Source of the DNA: Acidovorax sp. YS12
GTDB taxonomy: Bacteria > Pseudomonadota > Gammaproteobacteria > Burkholderiales > Burkholderiaceae_C
DNA length: 64,000 bases
NCBI GenBank assembly: GCA_021496925.1
Contig: CP053915.1
Location: 620,001 to 684,000, forward strand
Direction: 5' to 3'
Both the position numbers and the translations under genes were made by a program. Under the pieces are notes generated by a model. The model did no database searches and was not told the origin of the DNA. It was given only the letters and a program-made list of their open reading frames with translations. Positions 50,303 through 60,027 of the stretch are shown piece by piece; the first letter of the stretch is position 1, and each line of letters opens with the position of its first letter.

Positions 50303-52306
50303 ATGCAAGGGACGAACGTGCTGTTCGGTCAGATCGCCGTGGTATTCGGCATCGTGATCGCCGGTGTGTGGAGCGCCACACAATGGACGGCAGCGGCCCT
50401 GGGCTATCAGCTACGCCTTGGCTCGCCGTGGTTCGATTTTCTAGGCACGCCGGTCTATCACCCGTGGCGACTGTTCGAGTGGTGGTTCTTCTTCGATGCC
50501 TACGTGCCCCGCGTGTTCGACATCGGCGGCGCTATTGCGGGCGGCAGTGGTCTCGCCGCCGTGCTGGTGGCGATTGGCATGTCGATCTGGCGCTCGCGGC
50601 AATCGCGCCTGGTCACGACTTACGGCTCGGCCCGCTGGGCGAACGCGGATGACATTCGCAAGGCTGGCCTCACGCAGCCGGCCGGCGTGTTCCTGGGCCA
50701 GCACGACCGTCAGTACCTGCGGCATGAAGGCCCGGAACACGTCCTGACCTTCGCACCCACGCGCAGCGGGAAAGGCGTTGGCCTGGTGGTGCCGACGCTG
50801 CTGTCCTGGCCCGCGTCCGCCGTGATCCACGACATCAAGGGCGAAAACTGGCAGATCACCGCCGGCTGGCGTTCGCGCTTCTCGCATTGCCTGCTGTTCA
50901 ACCCGACCGATGCGAAGTCGGCCGCCTACAACCCGCTGCTGGAGGTGCGACGCGGCGCGCATGAGGTGCGCGACGTGCAGAACATCGCGGACATTCTGGT
51001 CGATCCCGAAGGCGCGCTGGAGAAGCGCAACCATTGGGAAAAGACCTCGCACGCGCTGCTGGTCGGGGCCATCCTGCATGTCCTCTACGCGAGCGAAGAC
51101 AAGACGCTGCGCGGCGTCGCCAACTTCCTCTCCGACCCGGCCAGCCCGTTCGAGCTGACCTTGCACCGGATGATGACCACGCCGCACCTCGGCGATGGGC
51201 CGCATCCGGTCGTCGCATCGGCGGCGCGTGAAGTGCTCAACAAGAGCGACAACGAACGCTCGGGCGTGCTGTCCACGGCCATGTCGTTCCTCGGCCTGTA
51301 CCGCGATCCCACGGTAGCCGAAGTCACCTCGCGCTGCGACTGGCGCATCGCTGACCTGATCGCGGCCGAGCATCCGGTGTCGCTGTATCTGGTGGTGCCG
51401 CCCTCAGACATATCGCGGACGAAGCCGCTCATTCGCCTGATCCTCAACCAGATCGGGCGGCGCCTGACCGAATCGCTCGATGGCTCCGACGGCATCGAGC
51501 GCCGCCACAAGCTGCTGCTGATGCTTGACGAGTTCCCGGCGCTGGGGCGCCTGGACTTCTTCGAGACGGCGCTGGCCTTCATGGCCGGCTACGGCATCCG
51601 CAGTTTTCTCATCGCCCAAAGCCTGAACCAGATCGACAAGGCGTATGGGCAAAACCATTCCATCCTCGATAACTGCCACGTCCGCGTGACGTTCGCCACG
51701 AACGACGAACGCACGGCCAAGCGTATTTCCGAAACGCTCGGCACCGCCACCGAGCTGCGCGCGCAGCGCAACTATGCGGGCCACCGGCTCGCGCCGTGGC
51801 TGAGCCATCTCATGGTGTCGCGTCAAGAGACGGCCCGCCCGCTGCTGACGCCGGGCGAAGTCATGCAGCTTCCGCCCGACGAGGCGGTGGTGATGGTGTC
51901 CAGCGTGGCGCCGATCAAGGCGAAGAAGCTGCGCTACTACGCGGACGCCAATTTCAAGCGGCGCGTGCTGCCGTCGCCCACGCTGACGGACGGACAGTAC
52001 GCCGACGCGCCGCCGCTGCGCCCTGACGACTGGAGCGGGATGGCGATTCCTGCCGTGCCCGCCGCGCTTGCGGCCGATACCGCCGAAGGCTTCGGCGCCG
52101 CAACCGACGACGGCGGCCCGCGCCGTCAGCCCGAACTCTCGCAAACCGTCGCCTACGACCCCGAGCTGGCCGCGCCCGCAGCCGACCTCGGGCTGCTCGA
52201 TGACGACGACGACCTGCCGCTTCCCCTTCCTCGCCAGCTCGATCCGGCCATGCAGCGCACGGCCCGGCTGGCTTCCCTCGACCCCAACGACGGAATCGAG
52301 CTATGA
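50303..52306 (+). CDS. traG: Type IV coupling protein TraG
   Basis: A 667-residue VirD4/TraG ATPase that brings the relaxase-DNA complex to the secretion channel. Two N-terminal helices, then Walker A APTRSGKGVG at about residue 150, Walker B KLLLMLDEFPALGRLDF, and the conserved FLIAQSLNQIDKAYG. An acidic tail (LLDDDDDLPLPLP) precedes the end. The ATG at 50303 follows GGAGG. It starts the coupled transfer operon that runs to 62532. Confidence 0.95.
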   Translation: MQGTNVLFGQIAVVFGIVIAGVWSATQWTAAALGYQLRLGSPWFDFLGTPVYHPWRLFEWWFFFDAYVPRVFDIGGAIAGGSGLAAVLVAIGMSIWRSRQSRLVTTYGSARWANADDIRKAGLTQPAGVFLGQHDRQYLRHEGPEHVLTFAPTRSGKGVGLVVPTLLSWPASAVIHDIKGENWQITAGWRSRFSHCLLFNPTDAKSAAYNPLLEVRRGAHEVRDVQNIADILVDPEGALEKRNHWEKTSHALLVGAILHVLYASEDKTLRGVANFLSDPASPFELTLHRMMTTPHLGDGPHPVVASAAREVLNKSDNERSGVLSTAMSFLGLYRDPTVAEVTSRCDWRIADLIAAEHPVSLYLVVPPSDISRTKPLIRLILNQIGRRLTESLDGSDGIERRHKLLLMLDEFPALGRLDFFETALAFMAGYGIRSFLIAQSLNQIDKAYGQNHSILDNCHVRVTFATNDERTAKRISETLGTATELRAQRNYAGHRLAPWLSHLMVSRQETARPLLTPGEVMQLPPDEAVVMVSSVAPIKAKKLRYYADANFKRRVLPSPTLTDGQYADAPPLRPDDWSGMAIPAVPAALAADTAEGFGAATDDGGPRRQPELSQTVAYDPELAAPAADLGLLDDDDDLPLPLPRQLDPAMQRTARLASLDPNDGIEL

Positions 52307-52767
52307 GCCACTACCGCCTGAACCTCTTTATCCAGCCCGAGCACGCCCAGCGGCTCGATGAACTGGCCGCCAAAAAAGGCGTGTCCAAGTCCAGCATTGT
52401 CGCTGCCGCCTTGGCGTCCTGGCTGTCGCCGGACGCGGCCGACCAGCGCGAGGCGGCCATCGCCAAGCGGCTGGATCGCCTGTCGCGGCAGGCCGAGCGC
52501 CTGGAGCGCGACCAGAACATCGCCATCGAGACATTGGCGCTGTTCGTTCGCTACTACCTGACCGTCAGCACACCGGTGCCCGAGGCGCACCAAGACGCGG
52601 CCCGTGCCCAGGGCAAGGCGCGCTTCGAGCAGTTCGTCGAACAACTCGGGCGCCACCTGCTGCGCGGGCGCAGCCTGGTACGTGACGTGGTGGAAGAACT
52701 GCATCCCGACCCGATGCGGATGGAGGACGCGGCGGCAGCCGCGCAAGCGCAGGAGCGCGCGTCATGA
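52303..52767 (+). CDS. CopG/ribbon-helix-helix-like protein between traG and trbB
   Basis: A 154-residue protein. The N-terminal 45 residues (LNLFIQPEHAQRLDELAAKKGVSKSSIVAAALASWL) form a ribbon-helix-helix domain; the rest is helical and charged (ERLERDQNIAIETLALFVRYYL). It probably binds DNA, perhaps to control the transfer operon or assist the relaxosome. Both ends overlap neighbours by four bases. It is a standard gene at this point of Tn4371-type elements. Confidence 0.85.
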   Translation: MSHYRLNLFIQPEHAQRLDELAAKKGVSKSSIVAAALASWLSPDAADQREAAIAKRLDRLSRQAERLERDQNIAIETLALFVRYYLTVSTPVPEAHQDAARAQGKARFEQFVEQLGRHLLRGRSLVRDVVEELHPDPMRMEDAAAAAQAQERAS

Positions 52768-53780
52768 GCGCCACATCGCTCGACCGCCGCATCCAGATGC
52801 TGCGCACGGCGATGGGGCCGCTGATCGCCACTGCGCTCGAAGACCCGGACGTGGTGGAAATCATGCTCAACCCCGATCGCACCCTTTGGGTGGATCGGCT
52901 GTCGTCGGGCCGCGCGCCGATGGGCGTGGAGCTGTCCGAAGCGGACGGCGAGCGAATCATCCGCCTCGTGGCCGCCCACGTCGGCGCGGAAGTGCATCGC
53001 GGCCAGCCGCTGCTGTCGGCAGAGCTGCCCGAAACGGGCGAACGCTTCGAGGGCATCTTGCCGCCTGCCGCGCCGGGGCCGGCCTTCGCGCTGCGCAAGC
53101 GTGCCATCGGTGTGATCCCGCTGGAGCGGTATGTCATCGACCGGGTGATGACCGCCGCGCAGGCAGCCTTTCTCGTTCGCGCCGTGCGCGAGCGCAAGAA
53201 CATCCTCATCGCCGGCGCTACCAGCAGCGGCAAGACCACGCTTGCTAATGCCTTGCTGGCGGAAATCGCCGCCACCGGCGACCGCGTGCTGGTGCTCGAA
53301 GACACGGTGGAACTGCAATGCTCGGCCCGCGACCACGTTCCGCTGCGCACGCGCGCGGGCGTGGTGTCCATGACCGAGCTGGTGCGCTCGTCCATGCGCC
53401 TGCGGCCGGATCGCGTCGTCGTCGGCGAGGTGCGCGGCCCCGAGGCGCTGGATCTCATCAAGGTGTGGGGCACGGGCCACCCCGGCGGCATTGCCACGAT
53501 CCACGCGGGTTCCGCACTGGGTGCGCTGCTGCGCATGGAGCAACTAATTCTCGAAGTGGCGGTGAACCCGCCCCGTGCACTGATCGCCGAGGCCGTGGAC
53601 GTGGTGATCCACATCGCCGGGCGCGGGCACAAGCGCCGCATCGAGAGCATCGCCCGCGTCGTCGGCTTCGACGGCGTGGGCTACCAACTGGCGGACGCGC
53701 TGGACGCGCCGTTTCCCGAGCTGCCTTCGCAGTCCGACCTTTCTTCCCCGTCCCTCAACCACTCTGGAGAACTGCCATGA
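52764..53780 (+). CDS. trbB: Conjugation ATPase TrbB (VirB11-like)
   Basis: A 338-residue hexameric secretion ATPase. Walker A GATSSGKTT at about residues 151-159, Asp box VLVLEDTVELQ, Walker B RPDRVVVGEVRGPEALDLI and His box GHPGGIATIHAGSA. It powers pilus assembly and substrate transfer at the inner membrane. It overlaps the CopG-like gene and trbC by four bases. Confidence 0.95.
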   Translation: MSATSLDRRIQMLRTAMGPLIATALEDPDVVEIMLNPDRTLWVDRLSSGRAPMGVELSEADGERIIRLVAAHVGAEVHRGQPLLSAELPETGERFEGILPPAAPGPAFALRKRAIGVIPLERYVIDRVMTAAQAAFLVRAVRERKNILIAGATSSGKTTLANALLAEIAATGDRVLVLEDTVELQCSARDHVPLRTRAGVVSMTELVRSSMRLRPDRVVVGEVRGPEALDLIKVWGTGHPGGIATIHAGSALGALLRMEQLILEVAVNPPRALIAEAVDVVIHIAGRGHKRRIESIARVVGFDGVGYQLADALDAPFPELPSQSDLSSPSLNHSGELP

Positions 53781-54169
53781 CGCAGATGCACATTCCTGCT
53801 TTCCGTGTTTCCGTAAATCCGCCCTCGCGGCTGCCGAGGCTGGCCCGGCTGCACAGCCTGGCCCGCCCTGCGGGGCAAGGGCTGCTGCTGTCCGCGCTGC
53901 TGTTGTTCCTGGCCGGCACCGCGCAGGCCGCTGGTTCCTCAATGCCGTGGGAAGGCCCCTTGCAGTCGATCTTGGAGTCGATCCAAGGGCCGGTGGCGCG
54001 CATCGTGGCAGTCATCATCATCATCGCCACGGGCCTCGCTCTCGCGTTCGGCGACACGTCGGGCGGCTTCCGCAAGCTGATTCAGATCGTGTTCGGCTTG
54101 AGCATCGCGTTCGCCGCGTCCTCGTTCTTCCTGTCGTTCTTCAGCTTCTCCGGCGGGGCTGTCGTATGA
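53777..54169 (+). CDS. trbC: Pilin precursor TrbC
   Basis: A 130-residue pilin precursor (VirB2-like). A long leader ends near the AQA site (FLAGTAQAAGSS), followed by two membrane helices (ARIVAVIIIIATGLALAFGD and IQIVFGLSIAFAASSFFLSFF). In RP4 the mature peptide is cyclised by TraF, which this element also encodes. Confidence 0.92.
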   Translation: MTQMHIPAFRVSVNPPSRLPRLARLHSLARPAGQGLLLSALLLFLAGTAQAAGSSMPWEGPLQSILESIQGPVARIVAVIIIIATGLALAFGDTSGGFRKLIQIVFGLSIAFAASSFFLSFFSFSGGAVV

Positions 54170-54438
54170 GCGCCCCGGATAGCTTCGCGGCGGGGTTCGA
54201 GGTGCCTTTGCACCGCTCGCTCACCGAGCCGATCTTGCTGGGCGGTGCGCCGCGCACCGTGGCGATTGCCAACGGCACGCTGGCTGCCGCTGTGGGGCTG
54301 GGCCTGCAACTCTGGATTCCCGGTGCCGTGCTCTGGATCGTCGGCCACTCGCTGGCGGTGTGGGGAGCGCGCGTCGATCCGCAGTTCATGCAGGTCTTTG
54401 CGCGACACATCAAGCATCGCCCGCTGCTGGACGTGTGA
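54166..54438 (+). CDS. trbD: TrbD (VirB3-like)
   Basis: A 90-residue inner-membrane protein with a characteristic start (EVPLHRSLTEPILLGGAPRTVAIANGTLAAAVGLGLQ) and two hydrophobic helices. It is a core VirB3-type component working with the ATPase TrbE, encoded 12 bases downstream. Confidence 0.93.
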   Translation: MSAPDSFAAGFEVPLHRSLTEPILLGGAPRTVAIANGTLAAAVGLGLQLWIPGAVLWIVGHSLAVWGARVDPQFMQVFARHIKHRPLLDV

Positions 54439-54450
54439 GGGGACGCCGCC

Positions 54451-56922
54451 ATGCTGAACCTCGCCGAATACCGCCAGCGGCCTGCGCTGCTGGCCGACTG
54501 GCTGCCCTGGGCCGGGCTGGTCGCGCCGGGCGTCGTCTTGAACAAAGACGGCAGTTTCCAGCGCACGGCCCGGTTTCGCGGGCCTGACCTCAACAGCGCC
54601 ACGCAAAGCGAGTTGATCGCCACGTCAGCGCGATTGAACAACGCGCTGCGGCGGCTGGGTTCGGGCTGGGCGCTGTTCATCGAAGCCGAGCGCTGCGCTG
54701 CCGCCGACTATCCGCACTCGGAGTTCCCCGAGCCGCTTTCGTGGCTGGTGGACGAGGAACGCCGCGCAGCGTTCGAGGAATCGGGCAACCATTTCGAGAG
54801 CGGCTATCACCTGACGCTGGTGTACCTGCCGCCCGAGGAATCGCGCGCGCGTGCGGCGGGGATGCTGTACGAGAACCGGCCCACCGAAGGCGTGGATTGG
54901 CGTGAGCGCCTGCAAGCCTTCGTCGCGGAGACGGATCGCGTCTTTGACCTGCTCGATGGCGTGATGCCGGAAATCGCATGGCTCGATGACAGCCAGACGC
55001 TGACCTACCTGCACGCCACCATCTCGACGCGGCGCTATTCGCTGGCGGTGCCCGAGGTGCCGTTCCACATCGACGCGCTGCTGACCGATTCCGTGATGGT
55101 CGGCGGCCTCGCACCGATGCTGGGCGACCAGCACCTGCGCGTGGTGTCGGTGCGGGGCTTCCCGACCTCGACCTGGCCAGGGATTCTGGACGACCTCAAC
55201 CGCCTGGGCTTTGCGTATCGCTGGAGTACGCGCTTCCTGTGCCTGGACAAAGCCGAGGCGGAAAAAGAACTCACCCGGCTGCGCCGCCAGTGGTTCGCAA
55301 AAAGGAAGAACGTCATCGCGCTACTGCGCGAAACGATCTTCCAGCAGGAAAGCCCGCTGGTCGATACCGATGCCAGCAATAAAGCCGCCGACGCGGACGC
55401 GGCGTTGCAGGAGCTGGGCAGCGATCAAGTCGCCTTCGGCTACCTCACCGCCACGGTGACGGTGCTCGATGCTGACCCAGCCGCAGCCGACGAGAAGCTG
55501 CGCATGGTGGAGCGCGTCATCCAGGGGCGCGGGTTCGTGACCATTCCCGAAACGCTCAACGCCGTGGATGCGTGGCTGTCCTCGCTCCCCGGCAACGCCT
55601 ACGCCAACGTGCGCCAGCCCATCGTCTCGACGCTGAACCTGGCGCACATGATGCCGGTGTCGGCGGTATGGGCCGGGCCGGAGAAGAATGACCACTTGGG
55701 CGGCCCGCCGCTGATCGTCACGCGCACCGATGGCGCGACGCCGTTCCGGCTGGTGACGCACATCGGCGACGTGGGCCACACGCTGGTCGCCGGGCCGACC
55801 GGCATGGGCAAGTCGGTCTTGCTCGCCACGCTGGCGATGCAGTTCCGCCGCTATCGCGGCTCGCGCATCTTCGTGTTCGACATGGGGCGTTCCATGCGCG
55901 CCACGATCCTCGGGCTGGGCGGCGAGCACTACGACCTGGGCACGGATGGCGAAATCGCCTTCCAGCCGCTCGCCCGCATCGACCGCGAGGGCTACCGCAC
56001 CTGGGCCGCCGAATGGATCGAAGGCCGCTTGCTGCATGAGGGCGTGGCGGTCGGCCCGGACGAGAAGGCCGCCATATGGTCGGCACTCGGCAGCCTCGCC
56101 GGTGCTCCGTTGGAGCAGCGCACGATGACGGGCTTGTCGGTACTGCTGCAATCGAACGCGCTGCGTCAGGCGCTCGCGCCCTATGTGCTCGGCGGCGCGC
56201 ACGGCAAGCTGCTGGACGCCGACCACGACCGGCTGGGCAACGCCGACGTGCAGGGCTTCGAGATGGAGGAGCTGATGCACAGCAAGGCCGCCGTCATGGC
56301 CGTGCTGCATTACCTCTTTGCGCGCTTCGATGAACGCTTCGACGGCGCGCCCACGCTGCTGATCCTCGATGAAGCGTGGCTGTTTCTGGATGACCCGGTG
56401 TTCGCGGCCCGCATCCGGCAATGGCTCAAGACGCTGCGCAAGAAGAATGTCTCGGTCATCTTCGCCACCCAGAGCCTGGCCGACATCAAGGATTCGAGCA
56501 TCGCGCCCGCGATCATCGAAAGCTGCGCCAGCCGCATCTTCCTGCCGAACCCGCAGGCGACCGAGCCGCAGATTCGCACGATCTACGAGGGCTTCGGCCT
56601 CAACCGGCGGCAGATCGAAATCGTCGCCACCGCGCAGCCCAAGCGCGACTACTACTACCAATCCCGCCTCGGCAACCGTCTGTTCGACCTCTACCTGGGG
56701 CCGGCGACGCTGGCCTTCGCGGGCGCTTCCACGCCGCAAGACCAGCGCGCCATTGATGACGTTCTTGGCCGCGTGCCGCCGGACGCCGGCGCACCCGGCT
56801 TCGCGGGCGCCTGGCTGCGCCATCGCGGCCTCGATTGGGCGGCCGACCTGCTGCCCTCGTTTCCCGGCCTTGTGCCGGGTTCCCTCCGTACTACCGACCA
56901 CCCACAGGAGAGCCTGTCATGA
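54451..56922 (+). CDS. trbE: Conjugation ATPase TrbE (VirB4-like)
   Basis: An 823-residue ATPase of the VirB4/TrbE family. N-terminal CagE-type domain, Walker A GPTGMGKSVLL at residues 448-458, Walker B LLILDEAWLFLDD at about 637-649, and the conserved KNVSVIFATQSLADI. It energises assembly of the secretion channel. Full length; its stop overlaps the trbJ start. Confidence 0.95.
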   Translation: MLNLAEYRQRPALLADWLPWAGLVAPGVVLNKDGSFQRTARFRGPDLNSATQSELIATSARLNNALRRLGSGWALFIEAERCAAADYPHSEFPEPLSWLVDEERRAAFEESGNHFESGYHLTLVYLPPEESRARAAGMLYENRPTEGVDWRERLQAFVAETDRVFDLLDGVMPEIAWLDDSQTLTYLHATISTRRYSLAVPEVPFHIDALLTDSVMVGGLAPMLGDQHLRVVSVRGFPTSTWPGILDDLNRLGFAYRWSTRFLCLDKAEAEKELTRLRRQWFAKRKNVIALLRETIFQQESPLVDTDASNKAADADAALQELGSDQVAFGYLTATVTVLDADPAAADEKLRMVERVIQGRGFVTIPETLNAVDAWLSSLPGNAYANVRQPIVSTLNLAHMMPVSAVWAGPEKNDHLGGPPLIVTRTDGATPFRLVTHIGDVGHTLVAGPTGMGKSVLLATLAMQFRRYRGSRIFVFDMGRSMRATILGLGGEHYDLGTDGEIAFQPLARIDREGYRTWAAEWIEGRLLHEGVAVGPDEKAAIWSALGSLAGAPLEQRTMTGLSVLLQSNALRQALAPYVLGGAHGKLLDADHDRLGNADVQGFEMEELMHSKAAVMAVLHYLFARFDERFDGAPTLLILDEAWLFLDDPVFAARIRQWLKTLRKKNVSVIFATQSLADIKDSSIAPAIIESCASRIFLPNPQATEPQIRTIYEGFGLNRRQIEIVATAQPKRDYYYQSRLGNRLFDLYLGPATLAFAGASTPQDQRAIDDVLGRVPPDAGAPGFAGAWLRHRGLDWAADLLPSFPGLVPGSLRTTDHPQESLS

Positions 56923-57644
56923 AGAAGCGCCTGATCGCCGCCGCCGTCGCGGCCATGCTTTGCACCGCCACCGCCCATGCGCAATGGGTCGTGATCGACC
57001 CCACCAACCTCGTGCAGAACACGCTGACCGCGATCCGCACGCTGGAGCAGATCAACAACCAGATCCAGCAGCTCCAGAACGAAGCGCAGATGCTGATGAA
57101 CCAGGCGCGCAATCTCGCCAGCCTGCCGTCCAGCGTGGTGGGCCAGTTGCGCGCCAATCTGGCGACGACCGAGCGGCTGATCGCCCAGGCTCGCGGCTTG
57201 GCCTACGACATGACGAACCTCGATCGGGAGTTCGCGCGCCTATATCCCGAGCAGTACGCCGCCACCGTCAGCGGTGACCAGATGTACCGCGACACGCAGG
57301 AGCGTTGGAAGAACACGCTCAACGGCTTGCAAACCACCATGCAGATGCAGGCGCAGGTGTCGCAGAACCTGGGCGTTGACGAAAGCGTGCTGGCCGACCT
57401 CGTGGGCAAGAGCCAATCGGCCGAAGGCGCGTTGCAGGCGATGCAAGCCATGAATCAGTTGCTCGCCTTGCAGGCCAAGCAGTCGATCCAGTCGCAGCGG
57501 CTCCAGATCACGCAAGACCGAGCCACCGCACTGGAGCTGGCGCGGCAGGCCGCAGCCACCGAGCGCGGGCGCGAAGTGACGCGGCGCTTCCTGGGCAGCG
57601 GCACGCCGTACACGCCGCAGTCCGTCGATTTCTACAACCACTGA
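56919..57644 (+). CDS. trbJ: TrbJ (VirB5-like)
   Basis: A 241-residue periplasmic protein with a signal peptide ending at about residue 23 (MLCTATAHAQ). The rest is largely helical (LEQINNQIQQLQNEAQMLMNQARNLASL) as in VirB5/TrbJ pilus-tip proteins. The ATG at 56919 overlaps the trbE stop and gives the signal peptide. Confidence 0.93.
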   Translation: MKKRLIAAAVAAMLCTATAHAQWVVIDPTNLVQNTLTAIRTLEQINNQIQQLQNEAQMLMNQARNLASLPSSVVGQLRANLATTERLIAQARGLAYDMTNLDREFARLYPEQYAATVSGDQMYRDTQERWKNTLNGLQTTMQMQAQVSQNLGVDESVLADLVGKSQSAEGALQAMQAMNQLLALQAKQSIQSQRLQITQDRATALELARQAAATERGREVTRRFLGSGTPYTPQSVDFYNH

Positions 57645-57655
57645 CGGGTGCGGCC

Positions 57656-57955
57656 ATGAAGAACGCGCCCGTCCTGTTCGCTCTCGCGTCCCTGCTGACC
57701 GGCTGCGACCGGCCGCCTTCGGCGGATGCGCTGGCCGCCGACCCGTCCCGGCTGCACGCGCTGCTCGCGCAATGCCGCGCGGGCGAGCACGACGGCGCGT
57801 TCTGCGCACACGTGGCCCAAGCCGACCTGCGCCGCTTTCTCTCCGGCAAAGCCGGCCCCGGCGAGTACCAGACGCTCGCCGACCTGCCGCCGATTCCACC
57901 CAGCTTCGATGAACCCGCCGATGACAACGGGCCTGGGCAGGAGAACTCGCCATGA
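57656..57955 (+). CDS. Entry-exclusion lipoprotein, TrbK/EexN-like
   Basis: A 99-residue predicted lipoprotein with lipobox SLLTGCDRPP and two conserved cysteines in LLAQCRAGEHDGAFCAHVAQADLRRFLSG. It lies between trbJ and trbL, the place held in RP4 by trbK, the entry-exclusion gene. A TrbK-like function is therefore likely even though the sequence pattern is closer to EexN. Its stop overlaps trbL by four bases. A second such gene is at 49861. Confidence 0.78.
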   Translation: MKNAPVLFALASLLTGCDRPPSADALAADPSRLHALLAQCRAGEHDGAFCAHVAQADLRRFLSGKAGPGEYQTLADLPPIPPSFDEPADDNGPGQENSP

Positions 57956-59310
57956 ATGACGTGACCATCATCGACCGCTTCCTCGATACGTTCTCGCGCT
58001 ACATCGACTCGGGCTTTGGCCTCCTGCATGGCGAGGTGGCGTTTCTGACCGCCACGCTGATCGTCATCGACATGACGATCGCCGGGCTGTTCTGGGCAAT
58101 GAGCCATGCCACCGGCCAGGGCGAAGACGTGATCGCCAAGCTGATCCGCAAGGTGCTCTACGTCGGTGCCTTCGCCTACATCATCGGCAACTTCAACTGG
58201 CTGGCCGGCATCGTGTTCCGCTCGTTCGCGGGCCTGGGCCTGACGGCCAGCGGCTCGACCTTGAGCATGGAGAACTTCCTGCATCCGGGAAGGCTGGCCA
58301 AGATCGGCATCGACGCCGGGGCGCCGATCCTCGACCAGATCGGCGACATGGCGGGCTTTCCCGAGGTGTTCGTGAACATCACGCCCATCGTCGTGATGTT
58401 CCTCGCGTGGCTGATCGTCCTGCTGTGCTTCTTCGTGTTGGCGATCCAGCTTTTCATCACGCTGATCGAGTTTAAATTGACGACGCTCGCGGGCTTCGTG
58501 CTGGTGCCGTTCGCCCTCTGGAACAAGACCGCGTTCCTCGCCGAAAAGGTGCTGGGCAACGTGGTGTCGTCGGGCATCAAGGTGCTGGTGCTGGCCGTCA
58601 TCGTGGGCATCGGCTCGGGCTTGTTCGCCGAGTTTCAGGTGCAACCGGCCGAGCCGTCCATCGACCATTCGGTCGTCGTGATGCTGGCCTCGCTGACGCT
58701 GCTGGCGCTGGGCATCTTCGGGCCAGGCATAGCGACCGGGCTGGTGTCGGGCGGCCCGCAGCTCGGAGCGGGCGCGATGGCCGGTGCCGCGCTGGGCGCG
58801 GCGGGCGCTGCCGTTGCCGTGGGCGCTGCTGCCACGGGCGTCGGGGGCGCTGTCGCTGCCGGCGCACGCATGGCCCCGGCTGCCGCCAAGCTGGCCGGCA
58901 GTGGTGCGCGTGCCGCCGCCGGGGTCGCCGGCAGCGCGAAGTCGGCGTTCCAGGCCGGCTCCGCTTCCGCTGGCGGCGGCCTCAAGGGCGCTGCCGCCGG
59001 TGTGGGCAATGTCGCCAAGACCGGCGCGCAGGCGGCCGGGCAGAAGGTGGCGCAAGGCGCGCGCTCGATCCGCGAACGTGCTGCCGCAGCGTTCAGCGCA
59101 GACGCGCCCGCGTCCGCATCCACAGCGGGGAGCGGTGCCCCCAGCGGCGACGCGCCGCCGTCCACGCCGCAGGAGCAGCCCGCCTGGGCGAAGCGCCTGC
59201 ACCGACGCCAGCAGCTCACCCATGCCGCCACAACTGCCGCCCACACGCTGCGCGGTGGCGATGGCGGCGGCTCCGGCCAGGGGCCGAGCCTGCGCGATTC
59301 TGATTCATAA
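57952..59310 (+). CDS. trbL: TrbL (VirB6-like)
   Basis: A 452-residue polytopic protein. About six membrane helices lie in residues 25-250 (FLTATLIVIDMTIAGLFWAM, FLAWLIVLLCFFVLAIQLFI, VLVLAVIVGIGSGLFAEF and others), followed by a long Ala/Gly-rich tail (residues 260-450) with low complexity. It forms part of the inner-membrane channel. The family tail is always Ala/Gly-rich, so this is not a sign of an artefact. Confidence 0.93.
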   Translation: MNDVTIIDRFLDTFSRYIDSGFGLLHGEVAFLTATLIVIDMTIAGLFWAMSHATGQGEDVIAKLIRKVLYVGAFAYIIGNFNWLAGIVFRSFAGLGLTASGSTLSMENFLHPGRLAKIGIDAGAPILDQIGDMAGFPEVFVNITPIVVMFLAWLIVLLCFFVLAIQLFITLIEFKLTTLAGFVLVPFALWNKTAFLAEKVLGNVVSSGIKVLVLAVIVGIGSGLFAEFQVQPAEPSIDHSVVVMLASLTLLALGIFGPGIATGLVSGGPQLGAGAMAGAALGAAGAAVAVGAAATGVGGAVAAGARMAPAAAKLAGSGARAAAGVAGSAKSAFQAGSASAGGGLKGAAAGVGNVAKTGAQAAGQKVAQGARSIRERAAAAFSADAPASASTAGSGAPSGDAPPSTPQEQPAWAKRLHRRQQLTHAATTAAHTLRGGDGGGSGQGPSLRDSDS

Positions 59311-59322
59311 GGAGAACTGACC

Positions 59323-60027
59323 ATGCGATTCAAGAAGCCGCAGGTGCGCTACGCCGACACGCCGCAGCCTGCCACGCCGTATCAAGCTGCCGGCCAGGTG
59401 TGGGACGACCGTATCGGCTCGCCGCGCGTGCAGGCGAAGAACTGGCGGCTGATGGCCTTCGGGTGCCTCACGCTCGCGCTGCTGATGGCCGGCGGCCTGG
59501 TGTGGCGCTCGGCGCAGTCCATCGTGACGCCCTACGTGGTGGAAGTGGACAACGCGGGCCAGGTGCGCGCCGTCGGCGAAGCCGCCACGCCGTACCGGCC
59601 CAGCGATGCCCAGGTGGCCTATCACCTGGGCCGCTTCATCGAGCTGGTGCGCTCGCTGTCCATCGACCCCATCGTCGTGCGCCAGAACTGGCTCGACGCC
59701 TACGACTACACCACCGACAAGGGCGCCGTGGTGCTCAACGACTACGCGCGCACCAACGACCCGTTCGCGCGCATCGGCAAGGAGTCGGTGACGGTGCAGA
59801 TCACCAGCGTGACACGCGCCAGCGACACGTCTTTCAACGTGCGCTGGACGGAACGGCGCTTCGTCAACGGCGCCGCGGCGGGCACTGAACGCTGGAACGC
59901 CGTGATTTCCATCGTGCAGCAGACCCCGCGTACCGAACAGCGCCTGCGCAAGAACCCCCTGGGCATCTACGTCAACGGTCTGTCGTGGAGCCGCGAACTG
60001 GATTCTTCCGAAGGAGCCAAGCCATGA
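59323..60027 (+). CDS. trbF: TrbF (VirB8-like)
   Basis: A 234-residue bitopic protein: a cytoplasmic N-terminus, one helix at about residues 46-65, and a periplasmic NTF2-like domain (VVEVDNAGQVRAVGEAATPYRPSDAQVAYHLGRFIELVRSL). It is a scaffold of the inner-membrane complex. AAGGAG precedes its ATG by 7 bases. It overlaps trbG by four bases. Confidence 0.94.
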   Translation: MRFKKPQVRYADTPQPATPYQAAGQVWDDRIGSPRVQAKNWRLMAFGCLTLALLMAGGLVWRSAQSIVTPYVVEVDNAGQVRAVGEAATPYRPSDAQVAYHLGRFIELVRSLSIDPIVVRQNWLDAYDYTTDKGAVVLNDYARTNDPFARIGKESVTVQITSVTRASDTSFNVRWTERRFVNGAAAGTERWNAVISIVQQTPRTEQRLRKNPLGIYVNGLSWSRELDSSEGAKP

